DNA from: Chrysomallon squamiferum
Taxonomy: Eukaryota > Mollusca > Gastropoda > Neomphalida > Peltospiridae
Length of the DNA stretch: 64,000 nucleotides
NCBI GenBank assembly: GCA_012295275.1
Contig: CM022665.1
Coordinates: forward strand, 42,848,152 to 42,912,151
Reading direction: 5' to 3'
Both the position numbers and the translations under genes were made by a program. Of the stretch, positions 11,638 to 26,413 are shown one piece after another (positions within the stretch are counted from its first letter, which is position 1; each line of letters begins with the position of its first letter). The notes under the pieces are model-generated. The model was not told the DNA's origin and did no database searches. It was given only the letters and a program-made list of their open reading frames with translations.

Positions 11638-14600
11638 ATAGTAATAATAATAATGATAAGTTATTATAAATGGTTATGATGATGATGATACTTCCATAAC
11701 AATATTTATTAGATTTTAGTAACTAAAATTATTGAAGAAATTGAAATTTATTATTTTCTTAATTTTTTTTTTTTAAATGAATTAAATAAGGACATCAACT
11801 TAAAAAGTACATATAAAAGACCTCTGGTGTCAGCCAGTAAAAGCAATCCTATGTGAAATAACAAATTAGTTTTTTCTTTGTGATCATTATACTAAGAAAA
11901 CTAAATTTGTCCCTGTTAACTATTAATAATACAGTAAGTTGAGATATGAGTGGTGTATCAAATATTTGTGTATTCAGTACTCAACATGTGAAGTTGTTTA
12001 ACAAATATTCTTTCTTAGTATACACTGGAAAAACATCTCAACTGATATCTTTTAAACATTAGTACTATGATATGCTAAGGTACTTATTTGTTCATTATAC
12101 AAATTTCTCAAACAAATCCATTTAATTAAAACACTATGAGAAATTGTTAAACAAATTTTCTTTCTTGTCATTATACACTGGAAATAACCCTTAACTAGTA
12201 TCTTTTAAACATTAATATATGATATATGCCAAAGTGTTGATATATCAAATATTTGTTCATTATACAAAATGAATTCTCAAAACAAATCCACATATTCTAT
12301 GAGAGGTCATTTAACAAATTATGGCCTAAGGCATAACACATTTTATTTAGTGTAATGATAATTTATCTTTGACAGGTAAATTTCCTCACCTAGATAATCA
12401 TTACAAGATTTACATCTAATAACCATTAATGTCAGGTATTATTAAATATTCATTCATTAGTTTAAAAAACTAAATATTTATATATATATGTGTGAAATGT
12501 TAGATAAGTAATTAAAAAAGAAAATTAAAAGTGGAAGAAAAATACCACAAAAAAATAGAAAAACAATAAACAACAATAATAAAACTATAAATAAATAACG
12601 ATGATAATGATGATGATGATAATGATAATAATAATAATATCATGGAGAAAACTCGTATAAAATTTAATAAAAATAATAATTAAATAATTCATAAATAAAT
12701 GAATAAAATACTAACTTAAATAAATATTAAAAAAATTAATGAAAAATTTAAAACGTAAATTAAACAAGTTTTAAATAATAAATTATTAATGATAAAAAAA
12801 AAAAATATATACAACATTAAATACTGAGATTATAATTCAATACTGAATTAATATTAAAATGTAGAATGTTAATAAAAATAGAAGAAAATGATTAAAAAAA
12901 TATACATATTAGAGAAATGGTTTAACAATAATGAAAAAATAATAATACTAAAGCAACAAAAGCAACATACCAAAAAATTACAAATAAACAAACATATAAT
13001 TTTTTGTCCTGCAAATAACAATGGTAACTAATGTTAATAAAAATTAATAATGAAAATAAAATCCAAATTAAAAGATATATTACGTGGAACAGCTGCAGCA
13101 AATCTGTCAAAATCTGACTCCATTAATCTTTGCCTAAGTTCCTGTCTGCCAACATTAGATGGACCAATCAGAACAATCGGTCTTTTGCGGTTTGGCTGTG
13201 GGAAATATCTTCCTACCTCTTCATAAGTTAGGATCTCTTCATTTTCTGTAATTAATTTTTTTAAATAAATAAAAACAAATACTGCATAAGAAATATATAT
13301 ATATGCATATTTATATGTTACAAGGATGAAAAAGAAAAACAAGATAAATGAAATAGTATTTCTGAAATAAATAAAATGATATTTCTAAAATAAATAAAGT
13401 GATATTTCTAAAATAAATATCAATATTTCAATGAAATAAAAAAGTTTTTAAAAAAAAATTAATAAATTAATATACATAGATTTTATTTTTTATATTTTTT
13501 CCATTTCTATCTTGGTGTTAGTGTTGAGTTTTTTTTTTTTTTCATCTCCACCCTCAGTTGTGAATAATTTAAATATATTAGATTGTGTTTTCAAATTATT
13601 TAATTTTACTGGTAATTTAATCTTGAAGTAAGTAATTAATTATCTCAGGTAACTTGATTCAGATTAACAACATCACACCTGAGTGGGTGTTAACCAGATA
13701 AACTTACCTGATCTTGTATTAATAATTATAATTCATTTTATTAAATATTTATTTACATTCAAGACAAATAGAGAGAAAATTTTTATTATTTACTTTTACA
13801 TATTGCACATAAATATAAATGAAATGTAATTAATTTAAAACGTAATTTACTCAGGTTTTTTTTAGGTTTTTTATACAAATTCAAATACAGATTTAATTTT
13901 AAATACCTTAAATAATTTAATTATAACCTACTCTTAAAAGAAAAGGCCCAAACTGGGTATAATGTAATTTTAATTGTCTTAAATAATTTAATTATCATTC
14001 TTCTCTCAAAAGAAAGGGCACAAACTGGGTATAATGTAATTTTAATTATCTTACATCATTTTAATTATCATTATCTTCTTAAAAGAAGGGGCCCAGACTG
14101 GGTATGATTTAATGAATTCTACCTTCACCTGTTCCTGCATACAGCGAAGATTTCTTCTTCTTCTTCTTCTTCTTGTTGCTCTTCCCACACACACACGATC
14201 TTCCCTTCCTTTTGTTCTCTTTGCCATCAGCTGGCAGTGACTGCTTCAGCGCTTCACGTCTTCAATTATAACAATAACAACAATTATAATGATGATGATG
14301 ATGATATGATAAAAATGATAATGATAACAAGATGATAGGAAATAATGATGACGACAATGATGGTCGTGATAATAGGAAAAAAAAATCTATGTAATAACAA
14401 TTGAAATAATAAATAATAATAATAGTAGCAGTAGCAATAGTTGTAATTATAATAATAGCAATATTATAGTAATTGCGATAGTAGTAGTAGTAATAGTAAT
14501 AATAATAATAATAATAAAAGCAATAGTAATAGTAATAACAGTGATAATAATAGTATGAATAACAGAAATAATAATAAATAAATAATAATAACAATCTTTT

Positions 14601-16625
14601 AATAAAAAAAATGAAATCAATAATCATTATGATGATGATGGTAATAGAAATGATAATGATTTTTAAGCTTCTCTGTCAATAAATATGTAGTTAATGAAGT
14701 AAATAAAATAACATATTTATTTCTCTTTTTGTACAGACATACCAAAAACAACAAACAAATTTTTAAAAGAAAAGAAAAAATTGTTTTGGCACATACCTAT
14801 TGTAATTTGTCTTCATTTATTTATCAAACATTTATCTTTTTACAAATTTATTTTTCACTTTTTTTTATTGCTTTTTTTCAAAAATCTATTTCATCCATGT
14901 AAATATTTAATCTGTTGCTTGTTAATTTATACAGAATTTCTGGTATGTAAATTTTATCAATTTTATTTTCTACGTATTTCTTTCTTATACTTACTGCTCC
15001 TGGAAGGACTTGCTGGGTATAAGTCCTGCCAAGGACTGGTCCTCCTCCCCCTCCCTGTACGCCTGCCACCACTGGGCGTCGTCCTGGTTGATGACATGCA
15101 GGATGTCTCCTTTAAGGAATGAAATTCCTAGTTCTCGACAAGGAATATACAGATCATCCTCAGGATCGTAGTGGAATAAAGCTTTCATGTGGGTCTGAAA
15201 CAGCAACATACAAAATCTCGTAAAAATTCTGATCAAATATTTTTTAAATAATTTTAAAATAATAATTTATGTAAGATAAAATATAAAATTACATGCACTT
15301 ATAATTCAATTTAAAAATAATAAAATTTAAATGTAGTATTAAATGCTATATTACGTCAAACATTGTATAAAAAATGTTACAGAAAAAAGCTAATCAAATA
15401 TAGTGGGTTTTTTTTTTTAATATAATTTTTTAATTATCTTGAAATAAAATCTTATGTATGTTAAAATACTGAATTACATACATTTAAAGCTCAGTTTAAA
15501 AAATAAATAAATGTAGTATTAACTATTGTATTACATTAACAATTATAAAAAAGTTAAGTTTTTTAAGAAATATTTTAGTGTTTTTAATTAAGTATGACTT
15601 AAAAAACCATAAATAAATAAATATTTTTCAATATACAATAATAAATCAATCTTTATTATGTAAACTGATATAAAATAGCTGTTGCCATAAATATTTTTGA
15701 TTGACTGCAGAAAAATACTGGAGTTATCTCCCCTATGGATGGATTATAACAGGTAGGTTTTTTTTTATTATTATTATTTTTTTTTTTTACTAAAATTATA
15801 TTTATTAGATACAAATAAACCACCGATTTTCCAGAATACTTCTTCCATAGCCATTTAAGATTATCACTTTTTCAAAACCAAAAGAGGTTACTTAATAATT
15901 TCTCTGAAGCATACGTGTTGTGGGGAATTTAAATTAAATTAACCTCAGTATATATGGTATATGCAGGAACTGGGGTATCTATAAAGATATAAACCTGCAA
16001 GACTGTAAAAATAATGAATAAATAAATAAATTAAAAAGATTAAATAAATAAATAAATTAAAATAATTAAATAAATATATAAATAAATACAAATTTTCTTT
16101 TTGCTATATCTTACTTTGACGGAATTTAAAAAAACCCACAACAAAATGTCAACTTACAACTTCCGTTCTCGACGGTGTTGGCGTGGCGTTGCTGTAGGTA
16201 TTGTTGGGGACGATCATGAAGGTGATGGTGCCCGTCATGTTGGCCAACATTTCCGAGACGTCATTGACATTTTTGCCTCTGATGTCGATGCCGTTTACAT
16301 CGAGAATCTCATCTCCCTCTTGTAAGAGACCTGCAAAGTAAATTACATTACCATGTATCAAATGAGCTGTCCAGACCACACTGCATTCATTCAGTACACA
16401 ACACACAGACAGGTACAGCAACATCAGTTATTTACAACAATCATTTTACTGGGTTTTTAGAGAAAAGATAAAAGTTGTTTGAGATTTAACTTTTCTTTTT
16501 CACTTTTACTATTATTGTTACTATTATTGTTACCATTATTGTTGGCATGGTAATATTACTACTCCTATTACTACTACTACTACTACTATTACTACTATTG
16601 CTACTATTGCTACTGCTACAACTAC

Positions 16626-16656
<31 letters not shown>

Positions 16657-19600
16657 TATATTACCATTACTATTATTATTTTCATTATCATCATCATCAT
16701 CATCATTATTATTACTGACACTGCTATAAAACCTTCTAGTAACATTTTGATGATACCAGTTCATGATGATACCTAACATAACACTGCTAATCTGCATAAT
16801 AATTACATTCTGAAGAATCAATCAGTTGTCTGGGCTTTACAATATTCATTTGACAAAGAATACAGAAGTACATGTATATGTAATTATTAAACTGAATTTT
16901 TTTTTTTTTTCCTCTTCTTTTTTCTTTTACTGTTTTCTTAACAATCATAACGTACAGACACATTTTAACAAAACAGCAATAAAGTTTATTGATCCTAATT
17001 AAGTTTTTATCAAGTTCCACTCTATTTTTTTATTCTGAATAATCCAAGCAGAGAGTTAAAAGGAACAAAAAAAAAAATCACAATAACTTACATATTCCAT
17101 CTATCTAAATTATAGTTACATATGTATGAGTTTTCTTTGTCTATTACATACTGGGTTGAGGAATAAGTCAATGCAGTAAAATTAAATTTAATCATTACAC
17201 AGAAGAAAACTTAAGCTTAACTGATAACAAAATGTAATTTAATCAATAACACATTCTCCATTGTTATTTACCACTTCTTCCCAATGGTCAACAAGTTTTT
17301 CAATGCCTCTGCAACAAAAATCTCTAGGTTTATGAACCATAGTGACTTATTCTTTCTCAGCCCAGTGTCTGACTGTTTTCTTGTAGACTAACTTACCACT
17401 TTTCTCAGCAGCACCTCCTTTTACTATTCTGCCAATCACAACCCTGTCTCCATCGTTTTTAACAGTAGCACCCTGAAACAGAGAAACCATTATTAAAATA
17501 CACAGTCTCATAACTTTTGACCAACTACGATGTTAATAATTTTTGGTCAGTTTCTAAAATTAAACTTTAAAACATTTCCTGATTGGCCATTGTGCAGTGA
17601 AGAGATTCAGTTTTGGTTATGTTCTGAAGTTAAAGATGTTGAAGCGTTTACTGATTTACTTTGCAAGGAGAGATTAGTGATTATTTTTCTTAATAAAATT
17701 TATATTAATAAGGACAATTCTGAAGGAAGAGAATCCTTTCTATATGCATTAGGGTTAATTGTGTTCTACAGTGCTGGTCTGAGGAAAATCTGTTCAAGCC
17801 AGAACATGGTGATTATTTCAAGATGATGTGATTAGAACTTTGAAACCATTTTATATTTAGAACTGATTTTGACTATAAACCTCAAGCATTTGCCATATTA
17901 TCAACAACTGCTGAACATTCAAATGAAAAGATTTCAACTGGTTTGAAGAATGATGACATAGTTCTTTGGTTTTGAGAACCATTTTCCTTTTCCAACAAGT
18001 ACTCCTTGTAAAATGCCACTGGAATATGCTTCCTTTATTATAATGAACATGTTTTTGAAACATTTCTTCATATTAACTACAACACAGTGGAATTCATATA
18101 CATCATAACAGTACCACAAAACTTATGTTTGACATCTAAGTTAATATTAAAATGTGTTAAGATGCTCACTCATTATTAACAACAAAAAACTGGCTGAGAT
18201 GATATTAAACATTAATTTATAGTTAACTACAACAAAACCTCCAACTTACTGCATCAAATATTTCAACCAGTCTGAATAATAATTCTAAACCAATATCTAC
18301 ATTTTTAGAAGTTTTTCATCTACATTACAACAAATTAGGAAATTGATATTAATTAAATTAATTGGCCACAAGATAACCAGAGGACATTACAGATTAATCT
18401 TCTGACTTACATTCAGCCTCATTTACATTAATGAGATAAGCAGAAATCTGTAATCCAGTCCTACACATTAACTGCTGAGCTAAAACATCATTAAGTGACC
18501 AGTAACAGCTTCAATACTGTTACATACTGATGGGAATTTCAGTACTACCCATTTTACATCTGTGATCTGCTTTAACTCTCTTCCACACACACAAGTGCAT
18601 GCACATGCATGCACATGCAAACATTCATATTCTCACACACACATACATATGCATAAACAAAGGTTCATGTACAATATATTTTAAATATTAATGATTATTA
18701 ACTGACAATGGCATCATGAGAATAAACACTTTAAATACATCATGGTTTCTTTTTTTTTAATATAATAAAGAGCGAGGGATTTTTTAAAGTAACATTAACA
18801 TCCATTATCCTGTGATAAACCAATTACGATGAACAGAACAGAACCAGACACAAACAAGGACTGATTCTACAACCTGTATTCTTCAACCACTTTCTCTGCA
18901 TCCCAATAGGCTACCATTATAAAAATAGAAATGTTCAAGACAATGGCACTTTAATTTTTATTTTATTATTATTATTTTTTTTCATCATTAACAGAATAAT
19001 CACAATCCACCACTTTGTGTGCCAAATTACTGGGAACATCGCAAGAAGTCTGAAAGGTTATCAAAGCCTAACAAACAACAATGGGCTGGAATTTGGATAA
19101 GAAGAGCAAATCTTGGAGAGCTCTCTTGGTTTATTACCCATTTGGCAGACAGCTGGGAGCCATCTTGAAAAGAATAAAATAAAACCACAACAGTACACAG
19201 CATTCAGTATCTTATCAGACATTCCTGGGTTCTACATATGTGTAATGTTTGGGTTTATGATAAATGTATAAAGTTTCATTCCTGGAAAATAGTTATTTGT
19301 GTGAAAATGATTAAAAAAAAAAAAAAAAAAAAAAAAATAAATGTAAAAAGAATATATTTATATAGAGGGAGAGAAAGAAAAAGAGTAAAATTAGTTATTT
19401 TCAAAAACAAATATTAAAAGAAAACAAATCCAGATATTCCATGCAAAAGTAATTCTCAACTCTAATAATAATGATAATTTACCAATATGATAGATATAAA
19501 GATGTATATAGAAAGTAATAAATTATCTGTGTTAATAGAAAGCTAATTTTTTTTTTTTTTTTTTTTTAAATGAAGCCAAAACTGAATCTGAAATATTTAA

Positions 19601-21182
19601 TGAATAGAAGAAACAAATAATTTGAGATATTTGGGGGTTTTTTCTTGCTTTTTTAAACCCAAGGTTTTCAGTGATATCCTTGTAAGGATTTGTCTGCAAA
19701 ATTTAAAAATCTATATGTGTATGTATTTGTATGTATTTAAATATGTCTGTATGTAGGAATGTATGTATGTATGTACACAGACACATACATATATGCAAGT
19801 ACACACATACACAAAACAGAATATGAACAGATAACTGTTTTAAATGTTTAATTACCAGTGGTTCATTGGTTTTTTCAAGGTGAATAATTTTGACTGTGTC
19901 TTCTCCGTACGGCATAAGTGAATACTCGAGACCATCGTCAAGCTGCACGTCAGCGACAGACTGGTGCTGCTGTTCTGCAACAGCATCGTGAGCCTGCAGC
20001 AAGTTCTGAAAATATAAATACAACAATACAATAGTCAGACAATATATACTTGTCATGTTTAATGTGTGTGTGTGTGTGTGTGTGTGTGTTTTAAAACAAG
20101 ATTGAAGTTTGTGGTGATTTTAAACTTTTATATCAGAAGATATACTATTTATAAAATAATTCTGAAAATAAATAATTTAAACTAAAAATACATTATTCAG
20201 CATTTTTAAATTATAGTTATCAGAGAATGTGATGTTCAATGATGTGTGACTGTTTTAAAGCAGTACTTTTTAATCTTTAATATCAGATATCATGTTCAAT
20301 GATGTGTATGCATTTGTAAGTCGAATTATAGTTGTTATGTTTTCTCATGTATGTGTGTTTAAAGTAATATTCTAGTTTGTGGTGATTTTCATTGTCTCAG
20401 TTATTTTTAAACTTATTTATATTTTTATATCAGAAGATATACTATTTATATTTGTTATATTTAATGTTATATATGCATTTTTAAGTCAAATTATGGTTTC
20501 TAGTGTGCATTATTGTCTCAGTTTTTTAAAATTAAATTGCAGAAAAAACATCTGACTGAAGAATGTAGATCACAGGATCAAATCTTGGAGATAGTTCCTG
20601 TCATATTTCTTTTTAAGTATTGATGAACACAAATGTTCTTCAGAAAATGTGATTTGATATCAAGATTTTGGTACTGAGAAGAAATCCTTCAGGTATCATC
20701 TATTACATCTTATTATTTATTTTTAAAATTAAATATAGAAATGATCTATTAATATGTATTCAAATAAACACACTATAAATATAGGAAATTAGAAAAAAAA
20801 AAAAAAATATGTAGTTTTCTGATTAAGTGATATTCAAACTGGATGGAAATGAAATAAATAAAAACAATACAATAATAATTTAATATTGAAGCATTAAAAT
20901 TTATGTAACGAAACAAAAAAGAGCAGATGTACCAGCAATTAAAAAAACATTTGTTTAAAATAAAATATCACTGAAAGATAGAAATAGTATTAAAAAATAA
21001 TAATAATAATAATAAAAAAATAAATAAAATAGACAAATATTTAAATAAAATGAAAAAAAAATAAAATAAAATAAAATAACTAACAACAACAACCACAACA
21101 ATAATAAATTATTTGTTTTGCAACTGTATCCATCATTATCACAAAAACATAATTTAAACACCATCATTCTTATCACATCACG

Positions 21183-21216
<34 letters not shown>

Positions 21217-21584
21217 TTACTCAAATAAACCACCCATAACAACTTTAAAACAAGACCTATGAGCTAGACTGGTAACTAGCTGAGGACATATCAGTGATGA
21301 GAGAGAGAGAGAGAATACCACACACAGGACAAGCTAAAACAAACAAGAGGTCTGCCCCAGGAGAACTGTGAAAGGACAGAGTTGTTTGCAGATGTTAAGT
21401 GGTCATCAGACTTGACAAGAAGTCAGAGGCTCAGTGAGAGAACAAGACTTGTTACTGATTGTTGTTCAGTCACCTCCAAGTAAACACGCTGAAATAGTTC
21501 CACGTGTGTCCTGACTTAGACAGGGAAATTAAATTTTCTACTTCTTTTTCTCAGTTTTTAATGTTTTTAAAGCCTATAATTGTG

Positions 21585-21619
<35 letters not shown>

Positions 21620-22469
21620 CTATATGTGTGTACATATATATGTCCATTTTTGTCTGTGCATGTGTATGTATATATGTATATATATATATATACATGTAGA
21701 TTTCCATGTTTGTGCATATATGTTTGTATGTAGATATGCATGTCTATGTATGATTATATGTATTAATTTGTGCATATATGCATGTGTATGCATATATTTA
21801 AACAACTATGGTTTTCTTTCTTTCTTTCTTCTTCTTCTCAGTTTTATTGATGTAAAGGAGAAAGAAGGAATGAGAAGTTACAGATGTTGAGAAAGAATGA
21901 TTTATAAACAGAATTCTTCTATTACCTTTTTTAAATTTTATTATTTTTACATTTTAATTTTACTTATGAGCATATTATTTTTAAAAACACAAAATACTGT
22001 TTGACTATGTTATAAAATGTAAAACTAATTTAAGAAAAAAATTAATACATTTTAATTTTTCTTGAGTTTTTGTATTTAAAAAAAACAAAATAAAACAAAC
22101 AAGGAAATTGTAACAGTGTTGTAAAATGTTGAGTCAAGTGGAAATAAAATATAATTTTGTATTTGAAAATTGTAGATGAGGAAAATTAAAATAAAAAATG
22201 TTTTAATTTAACAGAGCCATCTTTCTCTCTAAAAAAAAGAAAGATTATAATAATAAAAAAATAAATAAATAAATAAATATTAATTATAAATAAAATAATG
22301 ATAATAATAATAATGAAATAATAATAATAATAAATAAAATTCAATAAAATAATAATAAAAATAAAATAAAATAACAAAAATAAACATTTAATAATAATAA
22401 TAATAATAATAATAAAATTCAATAAAATAATAATAATAAAAAAAAATAAATAATAACAAAAATAAACAT

Positions 22470-22522
<53 letters not shown>

Positions 22523-23018
22523 AACAAAAATTTAAAAAAGGGACTGCTTTAAAATAAACTACACTGTTCCTTTAACTCATCAATTTACAATATCTAACAA
22601 AGACTGCTTTCTCTACCACTAATCCTCTCCTATCCTCACAGAATGGAAACTGTGTCTGACAGAATTTCCTTTAATTTAGATTCAGGTTAATGAGCTGTCT
22701 GGAGAGCTGGTATTTTCTGCCTTAATCTCAGACTGCACTTGTTAATTGACAGTTTTCTCTTGTATCTGTGTGTGTGAGGTGGTGTTATATAAATCAGTTT
22801 TCTTTATGTGGGGCTAGGGGTTGTCTGACCCTTGTTATTTTCAATTGTGACTAGGAATTTAAAAATTACAGAGTGTCTTGTGTGTACACTCTCAGTGTCT
22901 CTCTCTCTGTCTGGTTACAGTGTAATTATCTAATGTGGAAAAAAAGTATAAATATATATGTGGTAGAATTTAAACTGGTTTATCTTCTTGTTAAAAAATA
23001 TACCAGACCAAAAATAAA

Positions 23019-23111
<93 letters not shown>

Positions 23112-23652
23112 TATAATAATAATAACAACCACCATAGTAGTAGTAGTTGTAGTAATAACAGCAGCTGTAGTAGCAGTAATGGTCATATTACTAGTAGTAA
23201 TTATAATAGTCACAGTAGTAGTTGTAGTAGTATATAAATAAATTAAATAAATGAATAAATATTTATTTCAATGTAATTTTGTACATCAACCTTTGCTAAT
23301 AATAAAGTCTGATACTGTTAGCATTCTTCTATGTATTTTATTATAGAAGTTATCGGCTGTTTAAAGATGTGTGTATGATTAAGTCATATTTGGGTCATAA
23401 TTAGATTTTGTTATTCTAATTAGAGAGATGTGTAAACACAGTGGACAACTGATTCAGCATCCATGATACCTGAAGACAGCACTCTAACCACTAAGCCACA
23501 GCCCATGCTTTAGAGAACAATACATCTGAAGATTAATGTGAAGTGTAATCTTTTTGACAAACACAATTACAGCACAATGTGACATACATGAGGTGAGATA
23601 ACTACTTGGGAACAATGGTTCATGTGCAGGCCTTTCTTTACTCTGTATATGT

Positions 23653-23697
<45 letters not shown>

Positions 23698-23927
23698 AGT
23701 AAATGTGAGTATACATGTATACCTGTATTATAAATTGATATAAAAGGATGTGCAGAATGCTCTGATTAGCACATTAATATTTTTCCATGTGCAGAATTTT
23801 AAATATCAAACAGTATACATGTAAATGAATACCTGTAACTGTATCTGATAGTGACAATCCCAATACACTGTGACATACAGGAAAAGTAAGATAATTGCTT
23901 AGGAACACCAGAGCATACTTACTTGAA

Positions 23928-23961
<34 letters not shown>

Positions 23962-24089
23962 AAATAAGTAATAAGTAAAAGTGTGTTATTTAAATAAGTA
24001 ATAAGTAAAAGTAATTGAAAAGAATCATTTCTACACCACTAGACATGTATAAAATATTAGATAATCGCTTGGGAATAATAAATCGCACT

Positions 24090-24158
<69 letters not shown>

Positions 24159-25442
24159 GTGCAGCATGCATGCATATGAATACATATATGTATTAGTATA
24201 TGTCTAAGTCTATATTTAAATATAACTGTATTTATTTAAATGTGACTGTGTGTTATACATGTAAATAAATAAGGGTAACCCTATCTGAAAAGAACCATCC
24301 CTACACACTGTGACATACGTGAGATATGAGATAACCAGCAACAATAGGTCACATCTGACTGAATAATCTCTCTGATAACCCATGGGTGTGTTTTTTAAAG
24401 TACACTGCCATCTTTGTATGGACATCATATCAGTCAGGAATTACTGGTTTCATTGTACTCTCAGTTTAGATAAAGAATTCTATATACATATGTCAAAGTA
24501 AATTTTAGTTCAAAGAAAAAGAAACAGAAAACCAAGCAGTTAGATACTTTGACGTGTTAAATGAACTCAAAATATATACAGAACTAAAATGGAATAATAA
24601 AATATTTTCAGGAATAATATTGTATAATCATTAATGTACACTAACAAGACATGTCAAAAAATAAAAAAATAAAAATATAAACAATTAAGAATTTCAGGAT
24701 TTTAAGGTATTTGTTAATGACTGCTAAGATCAGTACCCTTCAACATCTTACAACACAAACACACACAGAGACACACAGCTGCACATATATATTTGTATAA
24801 GACATGTAAGTATTCAATGATCCTGACTTTTTTTTAGTCAGTATACTAAAAGAGAGAACAGGAGCACACAATTATAGAACGTGACATCCAGTGTCTTTGT
24901 AATTTCTCAGTTTTCAAAGTAACACGCAGAAAACTGTTCAGGAATCTCAAGTGACAAGCAAAGTTAATGGAGGAAACAGAATATTTATTACATATTGTAA
25001 CAGAACAAGTTGTCAATTATTCAAACTGTCAGATCGGTAGCTTTGTAGTAGCTGGGGGGGGTGGAAAGGATGAAACTACCTTATTTTATTTTTTTATTTT
25101 TTTATTTTTTTACTTTTTTAATTTTGACTGGTTGATAGAATGTGTTGCTATTTCAGTATTGGTTATTACAGGAAAATATTAGATTAATGTTAAAACAGGA
25201 ATAGAGATAAAAGAAGGGTAAGTATGTGGTTTCCCTTAAGTATATGCATACATGTGTAAGGATTATTTATATATGTGTGTGTGTATATGTGTATGTATGT
25301 ATGTATGTATGTATGTATGTATGTATGTATGTTGTATATATGAATGAATTTAATGCTTGAAACACCTTAATACAGAAGGAATCATTTCTGATAAAATTTT
25401 ATTTTGGATCCAGCTCTAAAATCACATACACACACTTTTCTC

Positions 25443-25476
<34 letters not shown>

Positions 25477-25508
25477 TTCTTTCCCCTCCCTCTCTCTCTC
25501 TCTCTCTT

Positions 25509-25575
<67 letters not shown>

Positions 25576-25944
25576 ACATCTGCTTACCGTTATATGTGGG
25601 TTTCTTAACAGATTAGCCAGCTCTCTTGCATAGGGCTCTTTGGAGTTAAGAACAAGGTTGCACACATCACTGGTAATGTCCTGAGAGTTGACAGCTACTG
25701 GTTTGGCTGGGGGAGACTGGGACGTAATGTCCACGATTTTCTGGTGGATCTGCACGGCCTGCTGGAACTGGCTGTTGTGGAAAATGTTATTTAAAAACCT
25801 GACGTCCGACAGATCCTCGGACGAATGGAGTTCATTACGAATGTGGTGCAGAGACTGGAATAAATCTTCTATTCCTGAAATAATAATAATAATAATAATG
25901 GTAGAATCTGACATAGTAGTAGTAATAGTAATAATAGCAGCAGC

Positions 25945-25993
<49 letters not shown>

Positions 25994-26365
25994 TAATAAT
26001 AATGGCAGAATCTGATATAGTAGTAGTAATAGTAGTAATAGCAGCAGCAGTTACAATAATAAAAATAATAATAAAATAATAATAAATAATAGTAGTAGTA
26101 ATGGAAGTAGTAGTAGTAGTGACGGAAGTAGAAGTAATAGTAGTAGCAGTAGTAATGACAGTAATAATAGCAAAAGTATATTAGTGGTAGAGGTAGTGAT
26201 AGTAGTGGCAACAGTACACTAGTAGTGATGGAAGTAATAATAAATAAAAAAATAAATAAAGAATGGCAACAGCAACAACATTAATGAGAAATACAATTTT
26301 TTTCTCTTTCTCACATACACAGGAAGTGAAGAAAGTCTTTCTTAATTTATTTACTTATTTATTTA

Positions 26366-26413
<48 letters not shown>

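Larger units (their letters stand above)
20006..25587 (-). other. 5.6-kb PALS1 intron between L27 and PDZ exons
   Basis: Holds a diverged duplication (20090-20545), ATC and GA runs (21187-21315), TG and GTAT runs (21585-21800), long AAT/AAAT blocks (22240-22515 and 23016-23128), a TG-bearing macro-repeat (23560-24450), an ATGT run (25295-25332) and the GA/CT run next to the L27 exon. No exon-like segment is supported. Confidence 0.6.

Noticed and set aside
22980-23241. Poly-isoleucine and poly-threonine open frames
   Set aside because: Pure (AAT)n artefacts.
25618-26211. Long - strand frame joining L27 coding to the triplet repeat
   Set aside because: Only 25588-25874 is coding by splice phase and homology; the remainder is open because AAT/AGT repeats lack stops in that frame.
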